A DNA stretch of 40,954 nucleotides from Enhygromyxa salina (GTDB taxonomy: Bacteria > Myxococcota_A > Polyangia > Nannocystales > Nannocystaceae), in the NCBI RefSeq assembly GCF_002994635.1, contig NZ_PVNL01000020.1, positions 1-40,954 on the forward strand. The letters are read 5' to 3'. Shown piece by piece: positions 33,421 through 40,954 of this stretch (its first letter is position 1; each line of letters begins with the position of its first letter). The notes under the pieces are model-generated. The model was not told where the DNA came from. It did not search any database and saw only the letters and a program-made list of their open reading frames with translations. The translations under genes were made by a program, and so were the position numbers.

Positions 33421-34596
33421 ATGGCTCGGCCACAGCTCGAGGCTGCGCTTCGCCGCGACCTTCACGACGAGCACGCCTGGTCCGTGTTTGGGGATCTGTT
33501 GGCCGCCGAGGGCGACAGCCGCGGCGAGCTGATCGCGCTCGAGCAGCGCGCCGCCGCCTGCGAGCGCCCGTTCGAGCGATCGGTGCTCGAGCACCGCGCG
33601 GCCGAGCTGTTCGAGCGTGAGCACCGTCGCTGGCTCGGTCCGCTCGCCGATGCCGGGATCGAGCTGACCTGGATCCGAGGGTTCGTGACCAAGGCTGTGA
33701 TCACGCGGCCCAGCCTCGCCTCGCTCGAGTCGCTGGTCTCGCTGCCGACCGCGGCGCTGCTGGGCAAGATCGAGTGCGTGGGCCCGCGCAGCCTCGCGCC
33801 GATCGTCAAGGCCCTGCGCGGGCGCCCGATCGCGGCGCTGGGCCTGCGCCTGGCGCCGAGCAGCAGCAGCAGCATCGGCTCGATCGAGCAGCTCGCGGAG
33901 CTCGACCAGCTCGAAGCGCTCGAGGTCGAAGGTGGCACGGCGCGAGGGATCGAGGCGCTGGCCGAGCTGCCGCACCTGCGGCGCCTGGGCCTGCGCCGGT
34001 TCGACGGCGATTTGGCGGGCCTCGCCCGCGGCTTCACCCAGCTGCGCAGCCTCGAGCTGTCGGCCCGGGCCAACGTCACGCAGCTGGGCCCCGAGGCCCT
34101 GACCCCGCTGGCCCAGCTCACGGACCTGCGCGAGCTGGTGCTGAGCGACGGCGGCTGGGAGCAGCTCGAGCCGCTGGTTGATCTGCGCGCGCTCGAGCGC
34201 CTGGATCTGCGCAGCACCGACGTCAGCAACCTCGAGCCGCTCGCCGCGATGACGGACATGCGCGAGCTCGATCTGAGCGGCTGCACCCACCTGACCAACC
34301 TCGAGCCGATCGCCGCGCTGACCAAGCTCGAGCGCCTCGAGATCGGCTACACCCGCGTCCGACAGCTGCGGCCGCTCGCGGGGCTGCGCGCGCTGCAGGT
34401 CGTCGAGCTCGCGGGCACCCCCGTCCATGATCTGAGCCCGCTGTTCGAGCTGCCCAAGCTGCGCAAGGTTGGCGTCGCCGCCTGCGAGATCGACTCGGTC
34501 CAGCCGCTCCTGGACCGCGCCGTGCTGATCGTCGGGCGGCGGCCGCCCGAGCCGTCCTGGCGGGACCTCGCCGAGGGCCTGTTGCGCGAGTCGTAG
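33421..34596 (+). CDS. Leucine-rich-repeat protein with an N-terminal TIGR02996-type domain
   Basis: A 391-aa protein with no signal peptide. The N-terminus (LEAALRRDLHDEHAWSVFGD followed by LLAAEGDSRGELIALE) matches the repeat-companion TIGR02996 domain found in Gemmata and myxobacteria. From about residue 150 there are about nine leucine-rich repeats of the 21-23-residue bacterial type (DLRELVLSDGGWEQLEPLVD, DMRELDLSGCTHLTNLEPI, LERLEIGYTRVRQLRPLAGL). These form a solenoid that probably binds a protein partner. The ATG at 33421 follows the P450 stop by 11 bp. The function is unknown. Confidence 0.85.
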   Translation: MARPQLEAALRRDLHDEHAWSVFGDLLAAEGDSRGELIALEQRAAACERPFERSVLEHRAAELFEREHRRWLGPLADAGIELTWIRGFVTKAVITRPSLASLESLVSLPTAALLGKIECVGPRSLAPIVKALRGRPIAALGLRLAPSSSSSIGSIEQLAELDQLEALEVEGGTARGIEALAELPHLRRLGLRRFDGDLAGLARGFTQLRSLELSARANVTQLGPEALTPLAQLTDLRELVLSDGGWEQLEPLVDLRALERLDLRSTDVSNLEPLAAMTDMRELDLSGCTHLTNLEPIAALTKLERLEIGYTRVRQLRPLAGLRALQVVELAGTPVHDLSPLFELPKLRKVGVAACEIDSVQPLLDRAVLIVGRRPPEPSWRDLAEGLLRES

Positions 34597-34627
34597 TGCC
34601 CGGCAATGGAGACTGCTACGGTGCGCC

Positions 34628-35866
34628 ATGGCACGCCTTCCCCACCTGGTGGTCGTCCTTCCCCTGCTGGCGCCGCTCGGCGGCTGCACCGACAGCCCCG
34701 CCGATGGCGACAGCGACGCGACCGCGACGAGTGAGACCAGCGGTGACGGAGATGGCGATCCCGGTGATGGCGACGGCGATCCCGGCGATGGCGACGGGGA
34801 TCCCGCGCCCGAGCAGGTCGAGGGCTGCGATGGCGCGAGCTTCTATGAAGTGCCCGAGGATCCGGCCGCGCGCGGGCCGTGGGCCGTGGGTGCCAAGACC
34901 GTCGTGATCGACGGCTTGACCACCGAGATCTGGTACCCGGCCAAGTGGGGCAGCGAAGCGGGGGTCGACCCGGTGACCTACGACATCCGCTACGCGCTGC
35001 CCGAGTCCGAGCAAGGCAAGATCCCCGACGAGAAGAGCCCGCTGCAGCTGTGTGACTGCTACCCCGAGCTGCCGATCGACGCCGACAACGGCCCGTTCCC
35101 CGTGATCGTGTTCGTCCACGGCACGGCGTCGTGGCGCAGCCAGTCGCTGACCCAGACGACCCACTGGGCCAGTCGCGGGTTCGTGGTCGTGAGCTCGGAT
35201 CACCCCGGCCTGTGGCTGCGCGACACCCTGGCGGTGGTCTGCCAGCAGCCTGGGGCCCCGCAGGATCTCAGCGGCGACACCGACGCTGTGCTCGACGCGC
35301 TCGCCAACCCCAGCGGCGAGCTGGCGTTCCTCTCGGGCCTCGTCGACCTGTCCCGCGTGGGGATCAGTGGCCACAGCGCGGGCGGCAACGCGGCCGCCAA
35401 CCAGGCCGACAAGCCCGGGATCCGCGTGTCGATCCCGATGGCCTCCGGCCAGGCCGTGCAGGGCTCCCCCGAGCTCGAGTCGTCGCTGTTGCTGGGCGGG
35501 CTCGCCGACGGCGTCGTCAGCTACTCGAACACCCAGAGCGGCTACGAGGGCTCGCCCGCGCCCAAGCGCCTGGTCGGGATCGAGAACGCCGGCCACCTGG
35601 TGTTCTCGGACATCTGCGAGCTGACCAACGCCGATGGCCAGGACATCCTCGAGGTCGCCGTCGAGGCCGGCGTGTGCGGGGCCGAGCTGGCCGGCTTCCT
35701 GTTCGACTGCGACCCCAGCTTCATCGAGGCGTCGATCTCGGTCCCGATCGTCAACCACGCGACGACCGCCGTGCTCGAGCAAGTCCTCAAGTGCGGCGAG
35801 ACCCCCGATCCATTCGCAGGCTTCGCGGACCGCCCCGGCGTCGCCGAGTACCAGCAACAACTCTGA
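34628..35866 (+). CDS. Lipoprotein alpha/beta-hydrolase with a GDGDGD linker
   Basis: A 412-aa protein. Lipoprotein signal with lipobox LGGC (Cys20), then a disordered linker of three PGDGDGD units, then an alpha/beta-hydrolase of the chlorophyllase / PAF-acetylhydrolase / polyester-hydrolase type: FVHGTASWRSQSLT (oxyanion), VVVSSDHPGLW, and nucleophile elbow GHSAGG with Ser250. C-terminal LVGIENAGHLVFSD may hold the histidine. About eight cysteines in the mature domain suggest disulfides. It is probably an outer-membrane- or surface-anchored esterase. The ATG at 34628 fits the signal peptide. Confidence 0.85.
   Translation: MARLPHLVVVLPLLAPLGGCTDSPADGDSDATATSETSGDGDGDPGDGDGDPGDGDGDPAPEQVEGCDGASFYEVPEDPAARGPWAVGAKTVVIDGLTTEIWYPAKWGSEAGVDPVTYDIRYALPESEQGKIPDEKSPLQLCDCYPELPIDADNGPFPVIVFVHGTASWRSQSLTQTTHWASRGFVVVSSDHPGLWLRDTLAVVCQQPGAPQDLSGDTDAVLDALANPSGELAFLSGLVDLSRVGISGHSAGGNAAANQADKPGIRVSIPMASGQAVQGSPELESSLLLGGLADGVVSYSNTQSGYEGSPAPKRLVGIENAGHLVFSDICELTNADGQDILEVAVEAGVCGAELAGFLFDCDPSFIEASISVPIVNHATTAVLEQVLKCGETPDPFAGFADRPGVAEYQQQL
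34742..34804 (+). repeat. Three 21-bp coding repeats (GDGDGDP linker)
   Basis: Three 21-bp units encoding GDGDGDP, with silent differences between units. The same peptide unit occurs at 40642-40725 in another exported protein. Confidence 0.95.
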
Positions 35867-35913
35867 GCCGCGTCTGCGGGGGTCGTGACCAGCCCACCGG
35901 TTACCATTCGCGC

Positions 35914-38208
35914 ATGGCCACGCTCGTTCAGGCGCAGACCGGACTCCGTCAGCCACTTCAGGCCCGAACCATCGTCGGCCGCTCGGGTAAGTGCGAGCTG
36001 CACCTCCCCAACCCGAACATCTCGGCCGAGCACGCGATCGTGTGGTGGGACGGCGAGTCGTGGTGGATCCGGGATCTCGAGAGCCGCAACGGGACCTCGG
36101 TCGATGGACGGCCCGTGACCACCGACCCGGTCCGGCTTGGGGTCGGGATGGCGATCGAGTTCGCGCAGCAGCTCGAGTGGGTGGTCGAGTCGACCTCGGC
36201 GCCGCCCGTCGAGCTTCGTTCGCGGCCCGAGCCAGCATGGGGCGTCCCCCACGAGGCCGAGGTCGTGGCGACAGCGCCACAGCAGGTGCCGATCGGCACC
36301 TCGTCGATCCCGATCCCGCGAGCGTTCCACATCACCAAGCCCACCCACGCAGCCACGACCGACGCCGAGCAGCTGCGGCGCCTGCTGGTGTCCAACGTGC
36401 GGATCATCGCGAACTCGGGCGCCTGCTACGACATCGTGTTCGATCTGAGCTGGCGCCAGCCGTTTCGCTACGGCGACTACTGGAACGCGGCCTGGGTGTT
36501 TCTCAAGTACAACCCCGCGGAGGTGGCCAGCGTCGCGGACGAGCGGTCGCTCGTCAAGCGCCTCGTCGACGACAGCGCCGACGGCAACGAAGGGGCGAGC
36601 ATGCTCGCGCGGGCCAAGGCGTCGGCCAGCCGGGTGTTCGATCTGCTGTCGAGTCAGCCAACACCCAGCTCGGCCGGCGATCCTCGCCGGGACCTCAACC
36701 TCGACATGGCCCAGAGCTTCATCGATCGCGTCGAGCCAGCGGCGCCGTCGCGCGAGATCAGGCTCGAGCGCAGCATGATCGAGCAGGGCCCCGAGCTGGA
36801 GGTCGAGACCGAGTTCGCGTTCTTGACGGTCAACGACGACGCCCCGGCGACGCTGACCTCGTACACCCGCTGGCTGCACATGAAGGTGTCGCCGCACGCC
36901 GAAGACCACATTCAGCGCAGCGGCGTGGTCGTGTCTCCGTCGGAGGACGGGCTCGGGGCGTTCATCCACCTCGACTCGGATCGCGCGGCCGGCAGCGGGC
37001 CGCCCGTGCTGCTGCGCGACCTTCGGCTGCGCACCACCCAGCCGTGCAACGGCGTGCCGCTCAAGGTCTGGGTCGGCGCGCTCGAGATGGTGCTGGTGCC
37101 CGAGGCCGAGTTTCACCTCGGCGATCCCAACGGAGCCGAAGGACCGACCGGCTGCTTCTACCGTAGCGGCACGGTCGGCGACGACAAGAGCTTCGTCGTG
37201 CGCTCCGAGGCCGCGATCCCAGTCGGCCACGGCCCCGGCGAGCTGTGCTGGGACAACCGGCGTCAGATGGGTGAGCACGACGACATCCCCGCGCAATACC
37301 CCAAGGGCCACCAAGCGTTCTACATCCTCAAGCACCAGGTCACGCAGGGCGAGTACTGCGAGTTTCTCAACCATCTGCAGTCGCACCAGCTGACGATCCG
37401 CTACCCCTACGGCGGCCAGGGCGACTACCGCTACACCGTGTTCAAGACGACCACCCGCACCCGCGTGTGCACGCGTCCCGAGCGGGCCTGCAACTGGGTC
37501 GCGTGGGCCGACGCCGCCGCCTATATGTGGTGGTCGGGGCTGCGGCCGATGACCGAGTTCGAGTTCGAGAAGGCCTGCCGCGGGACCGAGCGCCCGATCG
37601 CCGACGAGTTCGCGTGGGGCTCGACCACGCTGTTCGAAGCCAACGTGATCGTCGGAGACGAGAGCCGCGCGCCGATCGTGCAGGGCAACGCCAACATCGG
37701 CGGGCCGCTGCGCCACTTCGCCGGAGGTGACGGCGGCCAGGGCCCGGTGCCCGACGACGCGTTCCGCGTGACCGGGTTCGCGCCCGCGGCCGAGGCCACC
37801 TACCCGATCGATCGCCGCCGCGAGAGCTTCACCTGGCGCGAGGAGACCGGCGGCTCGTTCTACGGCGTGATGGGGCTGACCGGGAACCTGTGGGAATACG
37901 TGATCACCGCCGGGCTCGACCGCGGCCGCAGTTTCGTCGGTGACTACGGAACCGGCGATCTCGACCCCAGGACCGGGGCTCCCAACGCGCCCAGCTCGTG
38001 GCCCGGTCAAGATCACCTCGGCGTCGGCTTTCGCGGCGGATCTTGGTACACGATCGTCGAGTCGGGCCAGGTCGCCAACCGGCGGTTTGGCTCGGGCTTG
38101 ATCGGCTTTGCCGACCGCAGCCACGACACCGGGATCCGGGGTGTCCGAACCGCGCCGCGCACGACCTCCCGCGGCGGCCCCCGGCCCGGCCGCGAGACCA
38201 AGCGATAG
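35914..38208 (+). CDS. FHA-domain protein fused to an FGE/SUMF1-type C-terminal domain
   Basis: A 764-aa protein from the ATG at 35914 (the frame extends far upstream into the previous gene, which is not credible). Residues 15-90 are an FHA phosphothreonine-binding domain with all key positions: Gly22-Arg23-Ser24, Ser37-x-x-His40 and Asn59-Gly60. Residues about 150-385 contain NVRIIANSGACYDIVFDLSW and YWNAAWVFLKYNP, a module seen in some SUMF1-domain proteins. From about 385 (LEMVLVPEAEFHLGDPNG) to the end is a formylglycine-generating-enzyme fold: HQVTQGEYCEFLNHL, LRPMTEFEFEKACRG, GLTGNLWEYV, FRGGSW. The copper-binding cysteine pair of true FGE after RGGSW is missing, so the domain is probably a binding fold rather than an FGE. 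It sits 6 bp before tatD. Confidence 0.87.
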   Translation: MATLVQAQTGLRQPLQARTIVGRSGKCELHLPNPNISAEHAIVWWDGESWWIRDLESRNGTSVDGRPVTTDPVRLGVGMAIEFAQQLEWVVESTSAPPVELRSRPEPAWGVPHEAEVVATAPQQVPIGTSSIPIPRAFHITKPTHAATTDAEQLRRLLVSNVRIIANSGACYDIVFDLSWRQPFRYGDYWNAAWVFLKYNPAEVASVADERSLVKRLVDDSADGNEGASMLARAKASASRVFDLLSSQPTPSSAGDPRRDLNLDMAQSFIDRVEPAAPSREIRLERSMIEQGPELEVETEFAFLTVNDDAPATLTSYTRWLHMKVSPHAEDHIQRSGVVVSPSEDGLGAFIHLDSDRAAGSGPPVLLRDLRLRTTQPCNGVPLKVWVGALEMVLVPEAEFHLGDPNGAEGPTGCFYRSGTVGDDKSFVVRSEAAIPVGHGPGELCWDNRRQMGEHDDIPAQYPKGHQAFYILKHQVTQGEYCEFLNHLQSHQLTIRYPYGGQGDYRYTVFKTTTRTRVCTRPERACNWVAWADAAAYMWWSGLRPMTEFEFEKACRGTERPIADEFAWGSTTLFEANVIVGDESRAPIVQGNANIGGPLRHFAGGDGGQGPVPDDAFRVTGFAPAAEATYPIDRRRESFTWREETGGSFYGVMGLTGNLWEYVITAGLDRGRSFVGDYGTGDLDPRTGAPNAPSSWPGQDHLGVGFRGGSWYTIVESGQVANRRFGSGLIGFADRSHDTGIRGVRTAPRTTSRGGPRPGRETKR

Positions 38209-38214
38209 CGAGCC

Positions 38215-39045
38215 ATGGGCAAGAAATCCAAAAAGCCTGCACCGACACCGCCGTTCGTCGCGGGTCTGATCGACAGTCACTGTCACCTCGACTACGCGCC
38301 AATGAGCGACGACCTCGCGGCCACGCTGGCCCGCGCCCGCGCGGCCGGGGTCGAGCAGTGCGTGCACATCGGGTGCAGTCCCGAGACCATGGCCGGCGCC
38401 GTCGAGCTGGCCCGCGCGCACCAGCACGTGTTCGCCAGCGTCGGGATCCACCCGCACGAGGCCCGCCACCTCGACGACGCCCTGCTCGCCGAGATCGAGC
38501 AGCTCGCGGCCGCCGACGAGGTCGTGGCGATCGGCGAGACCGGCCTCGACTACCACTACGACTTCTCGCCGCGCGAGGCCCAGCTGCTGGGCTTCGCCCG
38601 CCAGGTCGAGCTGGCCAAGCGCCTGGATCTGCCGCTGGTGCTGCATATCCGTGACGCCCACGCCGACGCCTGGGCGCTGCTCGCCGACCACCCGCCGCGA
38701 GACAACCCCGGCGTCGTGCACTGCTTCACGGGCACCGCCGCCGAGGCCGAGCGCTGGCTCGAGCTTGGCTGGCACATCTCGTTCTCGGGGATCGCCACGT
38801 TCAAGACCGCGGTCGAGCTGCGCCGGGCCGCCGCGCTGGTCCCCGATGATCGGATCTTGCTCGAGACCGACGCGCCGTACCTGGCCCCCGAGCCGCTGCG
38901 GGGCCGCAAGAACGAGCCGGCCAACGTGGCGTTCACCTGCGTCGCGCTGGCCCAGCTGCGGGACCAGACGGCCGGCGAGCTGGCCAAGCTGGCCGCCGAC
39001 AACACCCGCCGGCTGCTGCGGCTGCCTTTGGTCAGGGCCGAGTAA
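38215..39045 (+). CDS. tatD: TatD-family metal-dependent DNase/hydrolase
   Basis: A 276-aa cytoplasmic TIM-barrel amidohydrolase-fold nuclease. The metal ligands His22 and His24 lie in DSHCHLDYAP. GETGLDYHYDFS, VLHIRDAHADAW, VVHCFTGTAAEAE and LLETDAPYLAPEPLRGRKNE are the other conserved blocks. An unusual Lys/Pro-rich N-terminal extension of about 15 residues (MGKKSKKPAPTPP) precedes the domain. Only 6 bp separate it from the FHA-FGE stop codon, so they are likely cotranscribed. Confidence 0.95.
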   Translation: MGKKSKKPAPTPPFVAGLIDSHCHLDYAPMSDDLAATLARARAAGVEQCVHIGCSPETMAGAVELARAHQHVFASVGIHPHEARHLDDALLAEIEQLAAADEVVAIGETGLDYHYDFSPREAQLLGFARQVELAKRLDLPLVLHIRDAHADAWALLADHPPRDNPGVVHCFTGTAAEAERWLELGWHISFSGIATFKTAVELRRAAALVPDDRILLETDAPYLAPEPLRGRKNEPANVAFTCVALAQLRDQTAGELAKLAADNTRRLLRLPLVRAE

Positions 39046-39093
39046 ACCTCGCGATCACTGGACGCCGCGGCGCCGGCCGCTACCATCGGTCGC

Positions 39094-40893
39094 ATGGAGT
39101 CCACTAAATTTAAGCTACCCGTGCTCGTGCTGCTCGCTGGGCTGGGGCTCAGCCGCACCGCGGCCGCCGTCCCGCTCGTCGATCAGGTCAACGACGCGCT
39201 CGCGCCTCAGGCCTGCAACGGTCAGGGCTGCTGGACCAACCACCTGCGCGTGACCGACCTCGACGGCGACGGCGACCTCGACATCCTGCTGGCCAACTAC
39301 GCCGACTTCTTCGGTGGCGACGACAACCCGCAGCCGCTGGTGCTCTACGTCAACGACGGCAGCGGCAACTTCACCAACAACTCCGCGGCCGCGCTCGGCA
39401 ACTTCACGGGCAACGTGCGCATGGTCGCGGTCGGTGACGTCGACGGCGACGGCGCCCCCGATCTCTACGTGCCCGATGGGGCCGGCAACGCCCATGTGCT
39501 GTTCATGAACGACGGCGCGGGCGTGTTCACCGACGAGGCCGATCTGCGCCTGCCCGCCACCTACCCGCTGGGCGCCGCGGCCCGCATGGGCGACGTCGAC
39601 GGCGACGGTGATCTCGACATCTTCGCGGCCGACGGCTACGCCGCTGGCGGTCCGCCGTTTGGGCGCCTGTTCATCAACGACGGCGAGGGCATGTTCGACG
39701 AGGCCATGGGCGCGATCCCGGGCTCGATCAGCGGCAGCGACATCGACGACGTCGAGTTCTTCGACGCCGATCGCGACTTCGACCTCGATCTGATCGTCAA
39801 CGCCCACACCGGCGGCACCGGGGCCCTGTGGCTCAACGACGGCAGCGGCGTGTTCTCGGCCCAGACCACGATCGACCCGCCCGCGACCTCCAACTATCAC
39901 TACAACGTCGCGCCGTGTGACGTCGACGGCGACGGCGATCTCGATCTGTGGATCGACAACATCGGCGGCGGGTTCACGGAGCAGCTGCTGATCAACGACG
40001 GCGCCGGGAACTTCAGCGACGAGACCGGCGCGCGGGTGACCGGCAACCCGGGCGCGGACGACAACGGGGTCGTGTGCGTCGACATCGACGACGACGGCGA
40101 TCTCGACGGCGTCGTGATCTCGCTTGGCACCCCCGAGCGCCTGCTCGAGAACGACGGCAGCGGCAACTTCGAGCTCGTCGGCGACTCGTTCCCGGGCCCG
40201 ACCGACTGCAGCCTGTGGGGCGAGTTCGGTGATCTGAACGGCGACGGCCGCATCGACCTGGTCACGGGCCAGGGCGAGTGCAGCTCGTCGGACGAGGTCT
40301 ACCTGGGCAACATGTTGATGCCCGTCGACAGCCAGGCGCCGCAGATCCTCGCCGTCGACGCGCCGAGCTCGGTGTCCGCCGACACCGAGATCGTCGCTCA
40401 CTTCGCCGTCAGCGATCGAACCGTGACCGACGAGGGGCCCCGGCTCACGCGTGCGTTCGCCCGCGTCGATCCCAGCGGCGCCGCGACCGAGATCAACGGT
40501 TGGTTCGTCGGCGGTGACCTGTTCCGCGTCGAGCTGCCCGGCGCCGGATCGGGCACGATCGAGTTCGAGCTCTGCGCCGAAGATCAGGCCGGCAACATCG
40601 GCTGCTCCGCGGCCCAGACCACCATGATCGGCGACGATCCGGGCGACGGAGACGGCGACCCAGGTGACGGCGACGGCGATCCAGGTGACGGCGATGGCGA
40701 CCCAGGTGACGGCGACGGCGACTCCGGCGACGACGACTCCGGTGGCGAGACCGCGGGCACGGGCCTCCCGGCCGACGACGACGGCGCGAGCGGCTGCGCG
40801 TGCGCCCAGTCCCCGGCCTCGCCCGGCCGTCAGGCCCCCGCCTGGACGGCGCTGTCGCTGCTCGGCCTCGCGCTGGTGCGTCGTCGCCGCTGA
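39094..40893 (+). CDS. Exported FG-GAP/VCBS beta-propeller with MYXO-CTERM sorting tail
   Basis: A 599-aa protein. Signal peptide (LPVLVLLAGLGLS core; cleavage probably after TAAA, residue 25). Seven Asp-rich FG-GAP/VCBS-type repeats follow, each with a calcium-loop motif: DLDGDGDLDILLANY, DVDGDGAPDLYVPD, DVDGDGDLDIFAAD, DADRDFDLDLIVNA, DVDGDGDLDLWIDN, DIDDDGDLDGVVIS, DLNGDGRIDLVTGQ. Seven repeats fit a seven-bladed propeller. An Ig-like region (about 410-510) and a linker of four PGDGDGD units come next. The C-terminus is Gly-Cys (GCACAQ), a hydrophobic stretch (ALSLLGLALV) and RRRR, the MYXO-CTERM arrangement processed by a myxosortase and anchored at the cell surface. No myxosortase gene is in the window. 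Confidence 0.92.
   Translation: MESTKFKLPVLVLLAGLGLSRTAAAVPLVDQVNDALAPQACNGQGCWTNHLRVTDLDGDGDLDILLANYADFFGGDDNPQPLVLYVNDGSGNFTNNSAAALGNFTGNVRMVAVGDVDGDGAPDLYVPDGAGNAHVLFMNDGAGVFTDEADLRLPATYPLGAAARMGDVDGDGDLDIFAADGYAAGGPPFGRLFINDGEGMFDEAMGAIPGSISGSDIDDVEFFDADRDFDLDLIVNAHTGGTGALWLNDGSGVFSAQTTIDPPATSNYHYNVAPCDVDGDGDLDLWIDNIGGGFTEQLLINDGAGNFSDETGARVTGNPGADDNGVVCVDIDDDGDLDGVVISLGTPERLLENDGSGNFELVGDSFPGPTDCSLWGEFGDLNGDGRIDLVTGQGECSSSDEVYLGNMLMPVDSQAPQILAVDAPSSVSADTEIVAHFAVSDRTVTDEGPRLTRAFARVDPSGAATEINGWFVGGDLFRVELPGAGSGTIEFELCAEDQAGNIGCSAAQTTMIGDDPGDGDGDPGDGDGDPGDGDGDPGDGDGDSGDDDSGGETAGTGLPADDDGASGCACAQSPASPGRQAPAWTALSLLGLALVRRRR
40642..40725 (+). repeat. Four 21-bp coding repeats (GDGDGDP linker)
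   Basis: Four 21-bp units encoding GDGDGDP and a variant GDGDGDS, immediately before the MYXO-CTERM tail. Confidence 0.95.
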
Positions 40894-40954
40894 GCGCTCG
40901 AGCCCTCGATCCGGCCGCTTGACGAGCACCACGGCCTCCCCCATCATCCGCCCC

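Noticed and set aside
35131..35913. N-terminal extension of the FHA-FGE protein
   Set aside because: Overlaps the lipoprotein hydrolase in another frame and is Arg/Pro-rich noise; the FHA domain begins just after the ATG at 35914.
35914..38208. FGE-fold domain as target of a diversity-generating retroelement
   Set aside because: No reverse transcriptase, template repeat or variable-repeat pair is present in the window.
35542..38775. 1077-aa minus-strand open frame
   Set aside because: Covers the FHA-FGE and tatD genes in antisense and lacks any motif; typical of GC-rich codon bias.
39115..40947. 610-aa minus-strand open frame
   Set aside because: Mirror of the FG-GAP repeats; Val/Asp-rich with no recognisable domain.

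Overview
The window is a high-GC chromosomal segment that most resembles a myxobacterium of the Nannocystaceae (Nannocystis / Plesiocystis / Enhygromyxa type). This is an inference from several signs: lipoproteins with (PGDGDGD)n linkers, a MYXO-CTERM sorting tail, Hanks-type kinases fused to a membrane anchor and TPR-like helices, a TIGR02996-type LRR protein, a long deltaproteobacterial-type PrkA, and carboxypeptidase-regulatory-like repeat proteins. There are no rRNA genes, prophage, IS element, CRISPR array or recognisable secondary-metabolite megasynthase.

Layout. 1-580: gene-free tandem repeats (locus 1). 581-3707: DUF6178-like protein, RNase III, TerB-like protein. 3708-4064: repeat locus 2. 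4082-6330: a coupled cysteine desulfurase / MnmA pair for tRNA 2-thiouridine synthesis. 6437-9913: a GspE/PilB-N-domain protein with ten 18-bp repeats, HMG-CoA lyase and a flavin reductase. 10104-10370: repeat locus 3. 10369-16346: minus-strand run of a large carboxypeptidase-regulatory-like membrane protein, a DsbD-N-like lipoprotein and the PrkA kinase. 16620-18434: Ser/Thr kinase, tail-to-tail with a secreted Cys-rich protein. 18870-22027: hotdog thioesterase, two paralogous zinc-ribbon membrane proteins, an unknown protein and RidA. 22101-22173: tRNA-Val(CAC), convergent with a lipase across a 32-bp palindrome. 23339-23857: non-coding stretch with a candidate structured RNA and an intrinsic terminator. 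23858-27868: MsrB and a 1101-aa kinase. 27879-33409: lipid-modification-like neighbourhood (membrane protein, two divergent fatty-acid desaturases, MFS transporter, cytochrome P450). 33421-40893: plus-strand run of an LRR protein, alpha/beta-hydrolase lipoprotein, FHA-FGE fusion, TatD and a seven-repeat FG-GAP protein with a MYXO-CTERM tail.

How the genes fit together. The clearest functional unit is the desulfurase-MnmA pair, where PLP-derived persulfide sulfur would be passed to the tRNA thiolase. The desaturase/P450/MFS group suggests modification and movement of a lipid or lipid-like compound, but the substrate cannot be read from sequence. Two kinases, PrkA and an FHA protein point to phosphorylation signalling, although no kinase-substrate link is visible here.

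The least explained feature is a family of non-coding tandem repeats at three separate loci. Each unit begins (A)TGACCCCC or TAGACCCCC, carries GTGTGGCCCCCT and a GCCCCC/GGGGGC hairpin, and at two loci begins at or directly next to the stop codon of the preceding gene.
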